64,000 nt of DNA. Origin: CALABS01 sp050260775. Lineage in GTDB: Bacteria; Pseudomonadota; Alphaproteobacteria; Rhodospirillales; Magnetospirillaceae. Positions 45,761 through 54,142 of the stretch are shown here, piece by piece; within the stretch, counting starts at the first letter, position 1; each line of letters opens with the position of its first letter. The stretch is taken from the NCBI GenBank assembly GCA_050260775.1, contig JBLNCP010000022.1, positions 205,640-269,639 of the forward strand, written 5' to 3'. A program made the position numbers and the translations under genes. The notes below the pieces were generated by a model. That model was not told where the DNA came from. It searched no databases and was given only the letters and a program-made list of their open reading frames with translations.

Positions 45761-46765
45761 GTGCCCGATTTCCTGCCGCACGCACAGTTCCCCCGCACCC
45801 GCATGCGCCGCAACCGCCGCCACGAATGGTCGCGGCGAATGGTGGCCGAAAGCCGCTTGACGGTCGACGACCTGATCTGGCCGGTCTTCGTGGTCGAGGG
45901 GACCGGGGTGCGGCAGGACGTGGCGTCCATGCCGGGCGTGGCCCGCCTGTCAATCGATCTGTTGGTCAAAGCGGCCAGCGAGGCGGCGGAGTTGGGCATC
46001 CCGGCCATTGCCGTATTCCCGTCGGTCGACCCGTCGCTCAAGACTCCCGATGCGCGCGAGGCGGTCAACCCCGGCAACCTGGTTTGCCGCGCGGTCGCCG
46101 CCGTGAAAAAGGCTGTGCCGCATCTGGGCATCATCTGCGACGTGGCACTCGATCCGTTCAGCTCGCACGGCCACGACGGCATTGTCCGCGATGGCATCGT
46201 CGTGAATGACGAGACCGTCGAGATCCTCGCCCGTATGGCGGTGATCCAGGCGCAAGCTGGTTGTGACGTCGTGGCGCCGTCCGACATGATGGACGGACGC
46301 ATCGCGGCCATCCGCGATGCCCTGGACGAAGCCGGCCTGGAGCATGTCCAGATCCTCTCCTACGCCGCCAAGTACGCGTCGGCCTTCTACGGCCCCTTCC
46401 GCGATGCGGTGGGATCGGGTTCCGCCCTCAAAGGCGACAAGAAGAACTATCAGATGGACCCGGCCAACACCGAGGAAGCGGTGCGGGAGGTTGCCCTCGA
46501 CATTGCCGAAGGCGCCGACATGGTCATGGTGAAGCCCGGCCTGCCCTACCTCGACATCGTCGGCCGGGTGAAGCAATCGTTCGGGGTCCCGACCTTTGCC
46601 TATCAGGTCTCCGGGGAATACGCGATGATGCGTGCCGCCGCCAACAACGGTTGGCTGGATTGGCAGAAGTCCATTCTTGAAAGCCTGCTGGCGTTCAAGC
46701 GGGCGGGAGCCGACGGCATCCTTACCTACGCCGCCCCCGAGGTAGCTCGGCTGCTTCGCGGCTGA
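45761..46765 (+). CDS. hemB: Delta-aminolevulinic acid dehydratase (porphobilinogen synthase)
   Basis: The 334-aa enzyme condenses two ALA to porphobilinogen in heme synthesis. The Schiff-base lysines are visible in SYAAKYASAFYGPFRDA (about residue 203) and MVKPGLPYLD (about 255). The catalytic zinc site is absent: CDVALDPFSSHGHDG stands where zinc enzymes have three Cys, so it is the magnesium/potassium type common in alphaproteobacteria. The start is GTG 45761; the conserved FPRTRMRRNRR segment begins at residue 9. A strong terminator follows. Confidence 0.97.
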   Translation: MPDFLPHAQFPRTRMRRNRRHEWSRRMVAESRLTVDDLIWPVFVVEGTGVRQDVASMPGVARLSIDLLVKAASEAAELGIPAIAVFPSVDPSLKTPDAREAVNPGNLVCRAVAAVKKAVPHLGIICDVALDPFSSHGHDGIVRDGIVVNDETVEILARMAVIQAQAGCDVVAPSDMMDGRIAAIRDALDEAGLEHVQILSYAAKYASAFYGPFRDAVGSGSALKGDKKNYQMDPANTEEAVREVALDIAEGADMVMVKPGLPYLDIVGRVKQSFGVPTFAYQVSGEYAMMRAAANNGWLDWQKSILESLLAFKRAGADGILTYAAPEVARLLRG

Positions 46766-46778
46766 CACAACCCTACAG

Positions 46779-46812
46779 ATGGAGCCCGCGCAAGGCGGGC
46801 TCCATTGTTTTT
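46779..46812 (+). terminator. Intrinsic terminator after hemB
   Basis: An 11-bp stem (46779-46789 with 46795-46805, loop of 5) is followed by ttgtttttg. It lies 14 bases after the hemB stop. Confidence 0.88.
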
Positions 46813-46871
46813 GCCCATGTTCTACAAAGCGCCCACGTTATTAACCGAAGTCAAATACATTCGGCTGGGGG

Positions 46872-46927
46872 TTGTGGAATTATTACCACGCAATTACAGT
46901 AGCGAGTGCGCATATACGCTCACTCGC
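46872..46927 (+). promoter_or_regulatory. Predicted promoter and inverted repeat upstream of the pentapeptide gene
   Basis: TTGTGG (46872-46877) is 17 bases from TACAGT (46895-46900). Right after it, GCGAGTG (46902-46908) and CACTCGC (46921-46927) form a 7-bp inverted repeat with a 12-base spacer, which could be an operator or leader hairpin. The pentapeptide start is at 46954. Confidence 0.4.
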
Positions 46928-46953
46928 GATGCCACAAGAAGCGGGGGTAAGGA

Positions 46954-47448
46954 ATGCGCTCACTCGGTATTGCGTCGGCCATCGTCATCCTCACGCTGGC
47001 CGGTGCCGCACAGGCCAATGAACGGGAGAACGTCAACCCCAGCTGCAAGCTGGAGCCCGAGGCCAATTGCGGCTGGGCCGAGCTTCGCAAGCTGAAGGCC
47101 CCCGGCGCCGACCTGCATGACAGTCAGTTCATGGCAACCCGCCTCGACGAGGCCGACCTGTCGAAGTCCAACCTGTCCGGCAGCCACCTTCAGCTGACGA
47201 ACTTCCACAAGGCCAACCTGAAAGGGGCGGACCTGTCTTTCTCTCACATGCATGCGGTCAATCTGGTCGAAGCCAATCTGGAGGGAGCCAATCTGGAGGG
47301 CGTCAACTTCATTGACGCCAACCTTGCCGGGGCGAACCTCAAGGGTGCCAACCTCAAGCGGGTGATCTGGACCGCCGCCAACCTTTCTGGGGCGGTCTGG
47401 ACCGATGGACGCGTCTGCGCCGCCGGGTCCAAGGGCGAGTGCAAGTAG
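46954..47448 (+). CDS. Exported pentapeptide-repeat protein
   Basis: The 164-aa product has a Sec signal (residues 1-22, cleavage after AQA) and about 15 A(D/N)LxG-type pentapeptide repeats (about 50-150; e.g. ADLSKSNLSGSHL and ANLEGANLEGVNF), which form a right-handed quadrilateral beta helix. Cys residues near both ends (SCKLEPEANC, CAAGSKGEC) may form disulfides, which fits periplasmic location. Function unknown; cytoplasmic relatives mimic DNA but an exported one is unlikely to. ATG 46954 follows GGGTAAGGA. Confidence 0.87.
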   Translation: MRSLGIASAIVILTLAGAAQANERENVNPSCKLEPEANCGWAELRKLKAPGADLHDSQFMATRLDEADLSKSNLSGSHLQLTNFHKANLKGADLSFSHMHAVNLVEANLEGANLEGVNFIDANLAGANLKGANLKRVIWTAANLSGAVWTDGRVCAAGSKGECK

Positions 47449-47462
47449 CCCAGCCGGAATAG

Positions 47463-47498
47463 AAGGGCCCGCCGTCCCCAGGGGCGGCGGGCCCTTTT
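47463..47498. terminator. Terminator between the pentapeptide and GH17-like genes
   Basis: A perfect 12-bp stem (47463-47474 with 47485-47496) encloses a loop that can pair further (tcccc/gggg). A short tttt follows on the plus side. It is placed to end both convergent genes, best for the plus-strand one. Confidence 0.8.
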
Positions 47499-47516
47499 GC
47501 CATCTGATCGCAGCGT

Positions 47517-49253
47517 CTAACGACGCGTCGCCGTGCGCCACCACTCGGCCGCGAACGGCAGCGCCATCACCACCAGCATGGCGCTCCACACCAGCATCTC
47601 GGTATTGGCAACGAAGATCTTGGCCATCAGCGGGATCTGCTGGGACAGATCCGGGTGCATGGCCTTGAAGTCGTCGCCGAGATAAAGGGCGATAGATTCC
47701 GAGAGCGGCGCGGCGACGGCCGAGATCAACAGCGCCAACGTCACCGGCTTGGCTGGTCCGAAACCGCCCTCGGGCTTGCCATAGAACAGCCGCCCGGCCG
47801 CGAATGCCTTCAGCGCCGGCTTGCGTAGCACCACCATGCGCGCCAATGCGTAGGCGGTCAGACCGACGCAGGGAACCAGGAATTCCAGGTTCGGAATGTC
47901 GCGATAGCGCCCGTGGAAGAAGATGATGGCGGTGGAGACGACTGCTGCCGCCGCATAGAAGGTGAGCAGGCGCTCACCCCATCGGCTGACGGCCGGACCG
48001 GCACCATCGGCGAAACTGTCGCCGGCCGCCCGAAGGATCAGGGCCGCGAACGCGGCATGTATGGCGATCCGCATCCACGCGTAGATGTCGGTCACCAAGT
48101 CATAGGCGAGCGCTTCGGCGTTGAGCGCCTGCCAGACCACGGCGGCGGACAGGAGCTGCGCCAGCGCCGCAATCGCGATGGCCGACGCCGGATGGTAACG
48201 GCGGGGGCGGCGCAGGAACCAGACGCCGCCGAGCGTCCCGAGGACCAGGGAGATCGAGGCGTGGATCTTCCAATCGGGATTGTCCTGCACAGGGCCGGAC
48301 ATGGAGAACTTGACCCGCCGGTTCTCATCGACCACGCCCCACTTGGCCCCCACCGAGCCTTCGAGGAAAGCCTTCCACGGCTGGTCGAAGGCTTCGACGA
48401 CGTTGTAGTCGAAACCGTTCGCCTTCGAGACCTTGGCCAGCGTGCGGACGAACTTGGCCGCGCTCTCCATATTGACCGCCGCCGGGCCGCGGTTGCGGCC
48501 ACGGGTGGGCCAGCCGGCCTCGCCGATCAGGATCGGCTTGCCCGGGAAGGCTTGCTGCATCATGTGGTAGATCTTGACGATGTGCTCCGCCGCGTCATCG
48601 ACGCCAACCGGTTCATCTTCCCAGTAGGGCAGGATGTGAACGGTGATGTAGTCGACATCCTCGGCCAATTGCGGGTTCTTCAGCCAGAACGCCCACACGT
48701 CGGCATAGGATACCGGCTGCTTCACAGCGGCCCGAACCTGGCGGATGTAGCGGCGCAGCTGCTCGACCGGCAGGTCCTGACGCAAAAGCACCTCGTTGCC
48801 GACGATCACCCGCTTGATGACGTCGGGATACTTGTTGGCGGCGTCGATCAGCGCGGCAACCTCGCGCTCGTTCACGGCAACCTTCTCCCCCAGCCAGGCC
48901 GAATGCGTGACTTCCAGGCCGTACTTGCGGGCAAATGCGGGGACCGCGCTCATGCCTTCCAAGCTGGTGTAGGTGCGCACCCCACGGGCGACGCCCACCA
49001 GACTCTTCAGATCCTCTTCAATCTGCTGCGGTGGCGGGTAATCGTGGCTGATCGGGCTTTGGCCGCGGCGGAAGGGCGCAAACGACACCGAAGGGAAGGC
49101 CTCGTCATAGGACAGCGCCACCGGGACCGGGCGATTGAACCATTGCCAACCGGCGAAGGAGACCATCGCGGTGGCGAGGATGGCGAAGACAGCGAAAAAG
49201 ACGCGCAATGCTGGATCACTCCGCCGGACCGCGGAGCCCGCGCCGGCCGTCAT
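47517..49253 (-). CDS. Membrane GH17-like glucan hydrolase/transglucosylase
   Basis: The 578-aa product has an N-terminal membrane anchor (about residues 17-39), a GH17-type TIM-barrel domain (about 55-320) and about seven C-terminal membrane helices (about 325-570). The acid/base Glu is in IVGNEVLLR (about 153) and the nucleophile Glu is in IGEAGWPT (about 243). Such proteins are annotated as beta-1,3/1,6-glucan synthases or glucosyltransferases and take part in cyclic or membrane-derived glucan synthesis. No partner glycosyltransferase is adjacent, so its product is unknown. Confidence 0.87.
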   Translation of the reverse strand: MTAGAGSAVRRSDPALRVFFAVFAILATAMVSFAGWQWFNRPVPVALSYDEAFPSVSFAPFRRGQSPISHDYPPPQQIEEDLKSLVGVARGVRTYTSLEGMSAVPAFARKYGLEVTHSAWLGEKVAVNEREVAALIDAANKYPDVIKRVIVGNEVLLRQDLPVEQLRRYIRQVRAAVKQPVSYADVWAFWLKNPQLAEDVDYITVHILPYWEDEPVGVDDAAEHIVKIYHMMQQAFPGKPILIGEAGWPTRGRNRGPAAVNMESAAKFVRTLAKVSKANGFDYNVVEAFDQPWKAFLEGSVGAKWGVVDENRRVKFSMSGPVQDNPDWKIHASISLVLGTLGGVWFLRRPRRYHPASAIAIAALAQLLSAAVVWQALNAEALAYDLVTDIYAWMRIAIHAAFAALILRAAGDSFADGAGPAVSRWGERLLTFYAAAAVVSTAIIFFHGRYRDIPNLEFLVPCVGLTAYALARMVVLRKPALKAFAAGRLFYGKPEGGFGPAKPVTLALLISAVAAPLSESIALYLGDDFKAMHPDLSQQIPLMAKIFVANTEMLVWSAMLVVMALPFAAEWWRTATRR

Positions 49254-49313
49254 GATTGGGGAACCGCGACCCGAGGGATCACGCCCCTTCCTTATGCGTC
49301 GCGGCTGCCGCCG

Positions 49314-49523
49314 TCAATGGAGCGATTGGCACGCGCCCCGGTCCAGCAATGCCGAGAACACCGCGATGGCGACAAGTCCCGACACCAGGAAGGCCGCCCC
49401 AAGGCCGGAAATCCCCAGTCCGAACCTGGCGAACGCCACCCCGGCTCCCCAAACTCCGGCGGCAACCACTGCCGGGCACCAGGGCAGCCCGCTGGTGAGG
49501 ATGATCCTGTCGACCTTGCTCAA
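49314..49523 (-). CDS. Small two-helix membrane protein (TTG start)
   Basis: The 69-aa product is a pair of membrane helices (about residues 13-33 and 36-58) joined by FARFGLGIS. The start is TTG 49523, supported by a strong GGGAGG 5 bases upstream; an earlier frame opening has no ribosome site. It sits between the GH17-like gene (downstream on the same strand) and the divergent SprA-like gene, and may be co-transcribed with the former. No family recognised. Confidence 0.68.
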   Translation of the reverse strand: MSKVDRIILTSGLPWCPAVVAAGVWGAGVAFARFGLGISGLGAAFLVSGLVAIAVFSALLDRGACQSLH

Positions 49524-49618
49524 TTTTGCCTCCCTGGTTTTTCTTGGATTGTGCCATGACACCTCCCCACCGGAAAGCCGGACTCCACCCAGGGGCATTT
49601 TCTCGTTAAAGTGGGCCC

Positions 49619-50203
49619 ATGTCACGGATCGGCGACGTCGTCATGACCTCGGTTGGGCCCTCGCGGGTCGTCACCCCCCTGCCCGAACAACGGCAGGTCG
49701 GGGCCGAACGCGTGCAGGCTGCCCTGGTACAGCCCTTGGGGCGGACGGAAACCAACGGCGCCGAGGCCGCCCAGCGTTTTCGCCTGAGGGACAAGGACGG
49801 CAATGGCGGCAGCGGCCAGTCCGGTGCCGAGCGCCAGAGGCTGCGTGACCTCCAGGCGGCCGACCGGGCGGTGCGGGCCGAAGAAAAGGCTCACAGCGCC
49901 GCTGCCGGGGCTTGGGGCTCTCCCCCCGAATACGACCTGGTGCGGGGACCGGACGGACGGTTCTACGCGGTAGCCGGCAAGGTGGCCGTGGCGACAACCG
50001 ACGCGGCGACCCCAGAGCAGGCGGCCCAGGCTGCCGGACGGCTGGCCGCCGCGGCCCGGTCGGTCTCGAGCCCGTCGTCCGCAGATTTCGCCGCTGCCGC
50101 CGGCTTCAGCCGCCAGCAGGCTTACGCCATCGCCGCCCAAGCCTATGCACCGCCGGGCGCCGCCCGCAACGCCCGCGGCGGGTTGATCGACATCAGCGGG
50201 TAA
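49619..50203 (+). CDS. SprA-related (CJM1_0395-like) protein with degenerate HExxH
   Basis: The 194-aa Ala-rich protein has a disordered N-terminal half and a C-terminal core (about residues 85-150) that resembles the SprA-related putative metalloprotease family (VRAEEKAHSAAAGAWGSPPEY then GPDGRFYAVAGKV). The normal zinc motif HExAH reads E-E-K-A-H here, so the first zinc His is missing. Family similarity is by motif memory and moderate. It overlaps the tail of the convergent LEA14-like gene by 11 bases. No signal peptide is seen. Confidence 0.62.
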   Translation: MSRIGDVVMTSVGPSRVVTPLPEQRQVGAERVQAALVQPLGRTETNGAEAAQRFRLRDKDGNGGSGQSGAERQRLRDLQAADRAVRAEEKAHSAAAGAWGSPPEYDLVRGPDGRFYAVAGKVAVATTDAATPEQAAQAAGRLAAAARSVSSPSSADFAAAAGFSRQQAYAIAAQAYAPPGAARNARGGLIDISG

Positions 50204-50663
50204 TCGGCGCCAGTTCCTGGAAATCCAGGCGTCCTGCCTGCTCGAACGGCACCTGCCGCACGCTGCCGGCCAGGAAAGCGGTCCCAGTCAGCCTGTACTC
50301 CAGCCCCTTGCGCCCTGGAACTGCGATCAATTGCCGCATGACGTCGAGCGTCGAGACGACGGCAGAGGCCTCGGTGGTGGCATCCGACAGCCGTCCCACC
50401 GTAATGCGTTCGTCGCTGAAGCCGCGAGCGAATGCTTGGCCATTGAGTTCCAGGGCAAACCGATAGCCGTCGATGGGCAGTGGTGCCGGGTTGGGATTGC
50501 GAATCCGGAGCGTCAGGGCGACCTTCTGCTCGAACAGCCCCGCATCGATGGGCCGAAGGTCGGTCAGCGAGACCTCGGGGGGCATGTCCAAGTCGCCGAC
50601 GGCACAGGCCGACAGCAGCGGCAGGGCGACAGCCGCAATCAGCCCGGCGAACCGTTTCATCAT
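50193..50663 (-). CDS. LEA14-like (WHy domain) lipoprotein
   Basis: The 156-aa precursor has a lipobox (LPLLSAC, Cys at about residue 20). Its mature part (about 30-155) is an immunoglobulin-like WHy/LEA14 domain: VSLTDLRPIDAGLFEQKVALTLRIRNPNPAPLPIDGYRFALELNG in two short conserved blocks. Such proteins are found in stress or envelope contexts with unknown molecular role. The ATG overlaps the dnaE stop (ATGA), so it is co-transcribed with dnaE. Two adjacent ATGs are possible starts. Confidence 0.82.
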   Translation of the reverse strand: MMKRFAGLIAAVALPLLSACAVGDLDMPPEVSLTDLRPIDAGLFEQKVALTLRIRNPNPAPLPIDGYRFALELNGQAFARGFSDERITVGRLSDATTEASAVVSTLDVMRQLIAVPGRKGLEYRLTGTAFLAGSVRQVPFEQAGRLDFQELAPITR

Positions 50664-53600
50664 ATTTCCTCGACCTCCACGATGCCGGGCACGGACCGCA
50701 GCGCCCCCATGAACTTCGGGTTCAATTGGATCGTCTGCTTGAGTCCGATCTCGACCTCGCGGCTGCCGATCTGCGAAACCACGGCGATGCGGTTGCGCCC
50801 CCGCGGCTCCGCCTCGATCAACTGGGCGAGCGTCTTCAGGGGCGCATCGTCGCGGATGAAGATCTTGAGGCCTGCGGCAGCACGGGCCGCCTCCTGGTCG
50901 AGCGAGGAGATGCGCTGGCAGGTCAGGCGCAGTTGCTCCTCCTCCAGCTTCGCATCGACTTCCAGCAACAGAGGTCCGCCGGCTTCCAGCAGCTCGCGGC
51001 TGGCGGCCAGGGTCTCGGAAAAGCAGGTGACCTCGTACATGCCGGTGGCATCGGAGAGGGTGAGGAAGGCGTAGCGGCTGCCCTTGGCGGAGGTTCGTTC
51101 CTGCTTCGCAAGGAGCGAGCCGGCCAGTTTGACCCGGCTTTTCCCCCCCGATTGCAGGTGGCGCGGCAACTCGGCCACCTTGAGCGCGCCCAGGCGCCTC
51201 AGGCTCTTGGCGAAGGCGTCGAGCGGATGGGCGGACAGGTAGAAGCCGATGGCATCGAACTCCTGGTTCAGCTTCTCGTGCGGCGACCAGTCGGTTGCGT
51301 TCTCGAGCTTGGGTGCTGGCGCCGCCGCGCCACCGAACAGGTTGATCTGACTGGATTCCCTCTGCTCGGCCTCGTTGGCGGCGAAGCGCAGCAGGCCTTC
51401 GACGTTCTTGAAAACCTTGCCGCGGTTCTTTTCCAGACTGTCGAACACGCCGGCCCGGACCATGTTTTCCATCTGGCGGCGGTTGAACTGCTTGGAGTCG
51501 AGCCGGCGGGCCAAGTCGAAAAGATCTCTGTAGGGGCCGGAGCGGTCGCGCTCGTCGACGATGGAGCGGCAGGCCCCCTCACCCACGTTCTTCAGTGCCG
51601 CCAGGGCGTAGCGCACCGCCTGGCTGCCGTCGGCCAACTTCTCCACCGAGAAATCGGCGCGGGATTTGTTGAGGTCCGGTGGCAAAAGCTTGATCTTGAG
51701 GCGATCGAGTTCCTGGCGGAACGAATTGAGCTTGTCGGTATTGCTCATTTCGTAGGTCATGGTCGCCGCCATGAACTCGGCCGGGTGGTTGGCCTTGAGC
51801 CATGCCGTTTGGTAGGCGATCAGCGCGTAGGCGGCGGCGTGCGACTTGTTGAAGCCGTATTCGGCGAATTTGGCCACCTTGTCGAAGATCATCGAGGCCT
51901 GCGCGCCGTCGACGCCGCGCGAGGTGGCGCCGTCGACGAAGGTCTTGCGCTGGGCCTCCATCTCCTCCTTGATCTTCTTGCCCATGGCGCGGCGCAGCAG
52001 GTCGGCGCCGCCGAGCGAATAGCCCGACAGCACCTGCGCGATCTGCATGACCTGCTCCTGGTACACCATGATCCCGAAGGTCTCCTTCAGGATCGGCTCC
52101 AGCAGCGGGTGCATGTAGTCGGGCTCCTCTAGCCCGTGCTTGCAGGCGATGTAACGCGGGATCTGGTCCATCGGGCCCGGACGGTACAGCGCCACCACCG
52201 CGATGAGGTCCTCGAGGCGGTTTGGCCGCATCTTCCTCAGCACGTCGCGCATGCCCGAGCTTTCCAACTGGAACACGCCGGCGGTATCACCCCGGGTGAG
52301 CAGCTCGTAGGACGCCTCGTCGTCCAGCGGCAGCGCGCTAAGATCGACGTCTATCCCCTTGGTTTTCTTGATGTGCTTGACCGCGGTCACCATCACGGTG
52401 AGCGTCTTCAGGCCCAGGAAGTCGAACTTCACCAGGCCGGCCGCCTCGACCCACTTCATGTTGAATTGGGTGACCGGCATGTCCGAGCGCGGATCTCGGT
52501 AGAGCGGCACCAGCTCGTCGAGGGAACGGTCGCCGATCACCACGCCGGCGGCATGGGTGGAGGCATGGCGGTAAAGCCCCTCGAGCTTCATTCCGATGTC
52601 GAGAAGATGCGCCACGGTCTCGTCGCGGTCGCGGGTTTCTTTCAAGAGCGGCTCGATGTCGAGCGCCTGCTCCAGCGTCACCGGATTGGCCGGGTTGTTG
52701 GGCACCATCTTGCAGATGCGGTCGACCTGGCCATAGGGCATCTGCAGCACGCGGCCGACGTCGCGCAACACCGCGCGGGCCTGCAGCTTACCGAAGGTGA
52801 TGATCTGCGCGACCTGGTGATAGCCGTACTTGTCCTGGACGTAGCGGATGGTCTCTTCGCGGCGGTCCTGGCAGAAGTCGACATCGAAGTCGGGCATCGA
52901 CACGCGCTCGGGGTTGAGGAAACGCTCGAACAGCAGGCCCCAACGCAAGGGATCGAGGTCGGTAATGGTCAGCGCCCAGGCCACCGCCGAGCCGGCGCCC
53001 GAACCGCGGCCCGGCCCCACCGGAATACCGTGCGCCTTCGACCACTGGATGAAGTCCGACACGATCAGGAAGTAACCGGGAAAGCCCATCTGCTCGATGA
53101 CACCGATCTCGTACTCGATGCGCTCGCGGTAAGGCTTGGCGGCGTGCTCCTTCTCCTCGTCGGTCATGCCCGGGCGGAACACGTGCTTTTCCAGCCGCAT
53201 CTCCAGGCCTTCCCAGCACTTCTTGCGCAGCACCTCCGCCTCGGTCAGTCCGTCCATGCGGTAGGGCGGCAGGATGGGCTTGCGCTTGCTGACCATGAAG
53301 GCGCAGCGCTTGGCGACCACCAGGGTGTTGTCGCAGGCCTCGGGGATGTCGGCGAACAGCGCCCGCATCTCCTCGGCGGACTTGAAATAGTGCTCGGGGG
53401 TGAGCCGGCGCCGCTCCTCCTGGGAGACGTAGGCGCCCTCGGCAATGCAGATCAGGGCGTCGTGCGCCTCGTGCATGCCGCGATCCGCGAAGAACGGTTC
53501 GTTGGTCGCCACCAAGGGAACGGCGTGCTTGTAGGCCAACTCGATCAGCCCGGGCTCGATGCGGTCTTCCGCTTCCAGACCGTGGCGCTGAAGCTCCACA

Positions 53601-54124
53601 TAAAGCCGCCCGGGGAATGCCTGGGCCAGCCGCACCAGCAGGATCTCCGCGTTGTCGCGCTGGCCTTCCGCCAGCAACCGGCCCACCGGGCCCTTGAGGC
53701 CGCCGGTCAGCAGGATCAATCCGTCGGAACGCGTCTCCAGATCGTGGAGGGTGACCTGGGGAGTCTCGCCGGAGTCCGTCTCCAGATACGCTTTCGAAAC
53801 GAGCTTGAGCAGATTGGCGTAACCCGCCTCGCTCTGGCAGATGGGGACCACCCAGTCGGGCTCGGGCTTGCGGCCGTCGCGGCTCGGCGCCCCGTCTTCG
53901 CGGCGGATGGCCAGCTGACAGCCGATGACCGGCTGGATGCCGGCATCGGCGCATGAGGTCGAGAATTCCAGCGCGCCGAACAGGTTGCCGGTATCCGCGA
54001 TGCCGATGGCCGGCATCGCCATCTTCTCGCACAGCTTGACCAACTGCTTGAGCTTTATGGCGCCTTCCGACAACGAATAGGCGGTGTGGACGCGGAGGTG
54101 GACGAAATCAGCGTGGGTAGGCAT
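50660..54124 (-). CDS. dnaE: DNA polymerase III alpha subunit
   Basis: The 1154-aa replicative polymerase has an N-terminal PHP domain (VHLRVHTAYSLSEG, about residues 8-21), the C-family palm with the catalytic acids in MPDFDVDF (about 400-407) and GPGRGSGAGSA, a fingers region, a helix-hairpin-helix segment, and an OB domain toward the C-terminus. The length fits DnaE1. It is co-transcribed with the LEA14-like gene and lies 18 bases after the HD gene. Confidence 0.98.
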   Translation of the reverse strand: MPTHADFVHLRVHTAYSLSEGAIKLKQLVKLCEKMAMPAIGIADTGNLFGALEFSTSCADAGIQPVIGCQLAIRREDGAPSRDGRKPEPDWVVPICQSEAGYANLLKLVSKAYLETDSGETPQVTLHDLETRSDGLILLTGGLKGPVGRLLAEGQRDNAEILLVRLAQAFPGRLYVELQRHGLEAEDRIEPGLIELAYKHAVPLVATNEPFFADRGMHEAHDALICIAEGAYVSQEERRRLTPEHYFKSAEEMRALFADIPEACDNTLVVAKRCAFMVSKRKPILPPYRMDGLTEAEVLRKKCWEGLEMRLEKHVFRPGMTDEEKEHAAKPYRERIEYEIGVIEQMGFPGYFLIVSDFIQWSKAHGIPVGPGRGSGAGSAVAWALTITDLDPLRWGLLFERFLNPERVSMPDFDVDFCQDRREETIRYVQDKYGYHQVAQIITFGKLQARAVLRDVGRVLQMPYGQVDRICKMVPNNPANPVTLEQALDIEPLLKETRDRDETVAHLLDIGMKLEGLYRHASTHAAGVVIGDRSLDELVPLYRDPRSDMPVTQFNMKWVEAAGLVKFDFLGLKTLTVMVTAVKHIKKTKGIDVDLSALPLDDEASYELLTRGDTAGVFQLESSGMRDVLRKMRPNRLEDLIAVVALYRPGPMDQIPRYIACKHGLEEPDYMHPLLEPILKETFGIMVYQEQVMQIAQVLSGYSLGGADLLRRAMGKKIKEEMEAQRKTFVDGATSRGVDGAQASMIFDKVAKFAEYGFNKSHAAAYALIAYQTAWLKANHPAEFMAATMTYEMSNTDKLNSFRQELDRLKIKLLPPDLNKSRADFSVEKLADGSQAVRYALAALKNVGEGACRSIVDERDRSGPYRDLFDLARRLDSKQFNRRQMENMVRAGVFDSLEKNRGKVFKNVEGLLRFAANEAEQRESSQINLFGGAAAPAPKLENATDWSPHEKLNQEFDAIGFYLSAHPLDAFAKSLRRLGALKVAELPRHLQSGGKSRVKLAGSLLAKQERTSAKGSRYAFLTLSDATGMYEVTCFSETLAASRELLEAGGPLLLEVDAKLEEEQLRLTCQRISSLDQEAARAAAGLKIFIRDDAPLKTLAQLIEAEPRGRNRIAVVSQIGSREVEIGLKQTIQLNPKFMGALRSVPGIVEVEEI

Positions 54125-54142
54125 CGCCCTATGATGAAGGGT

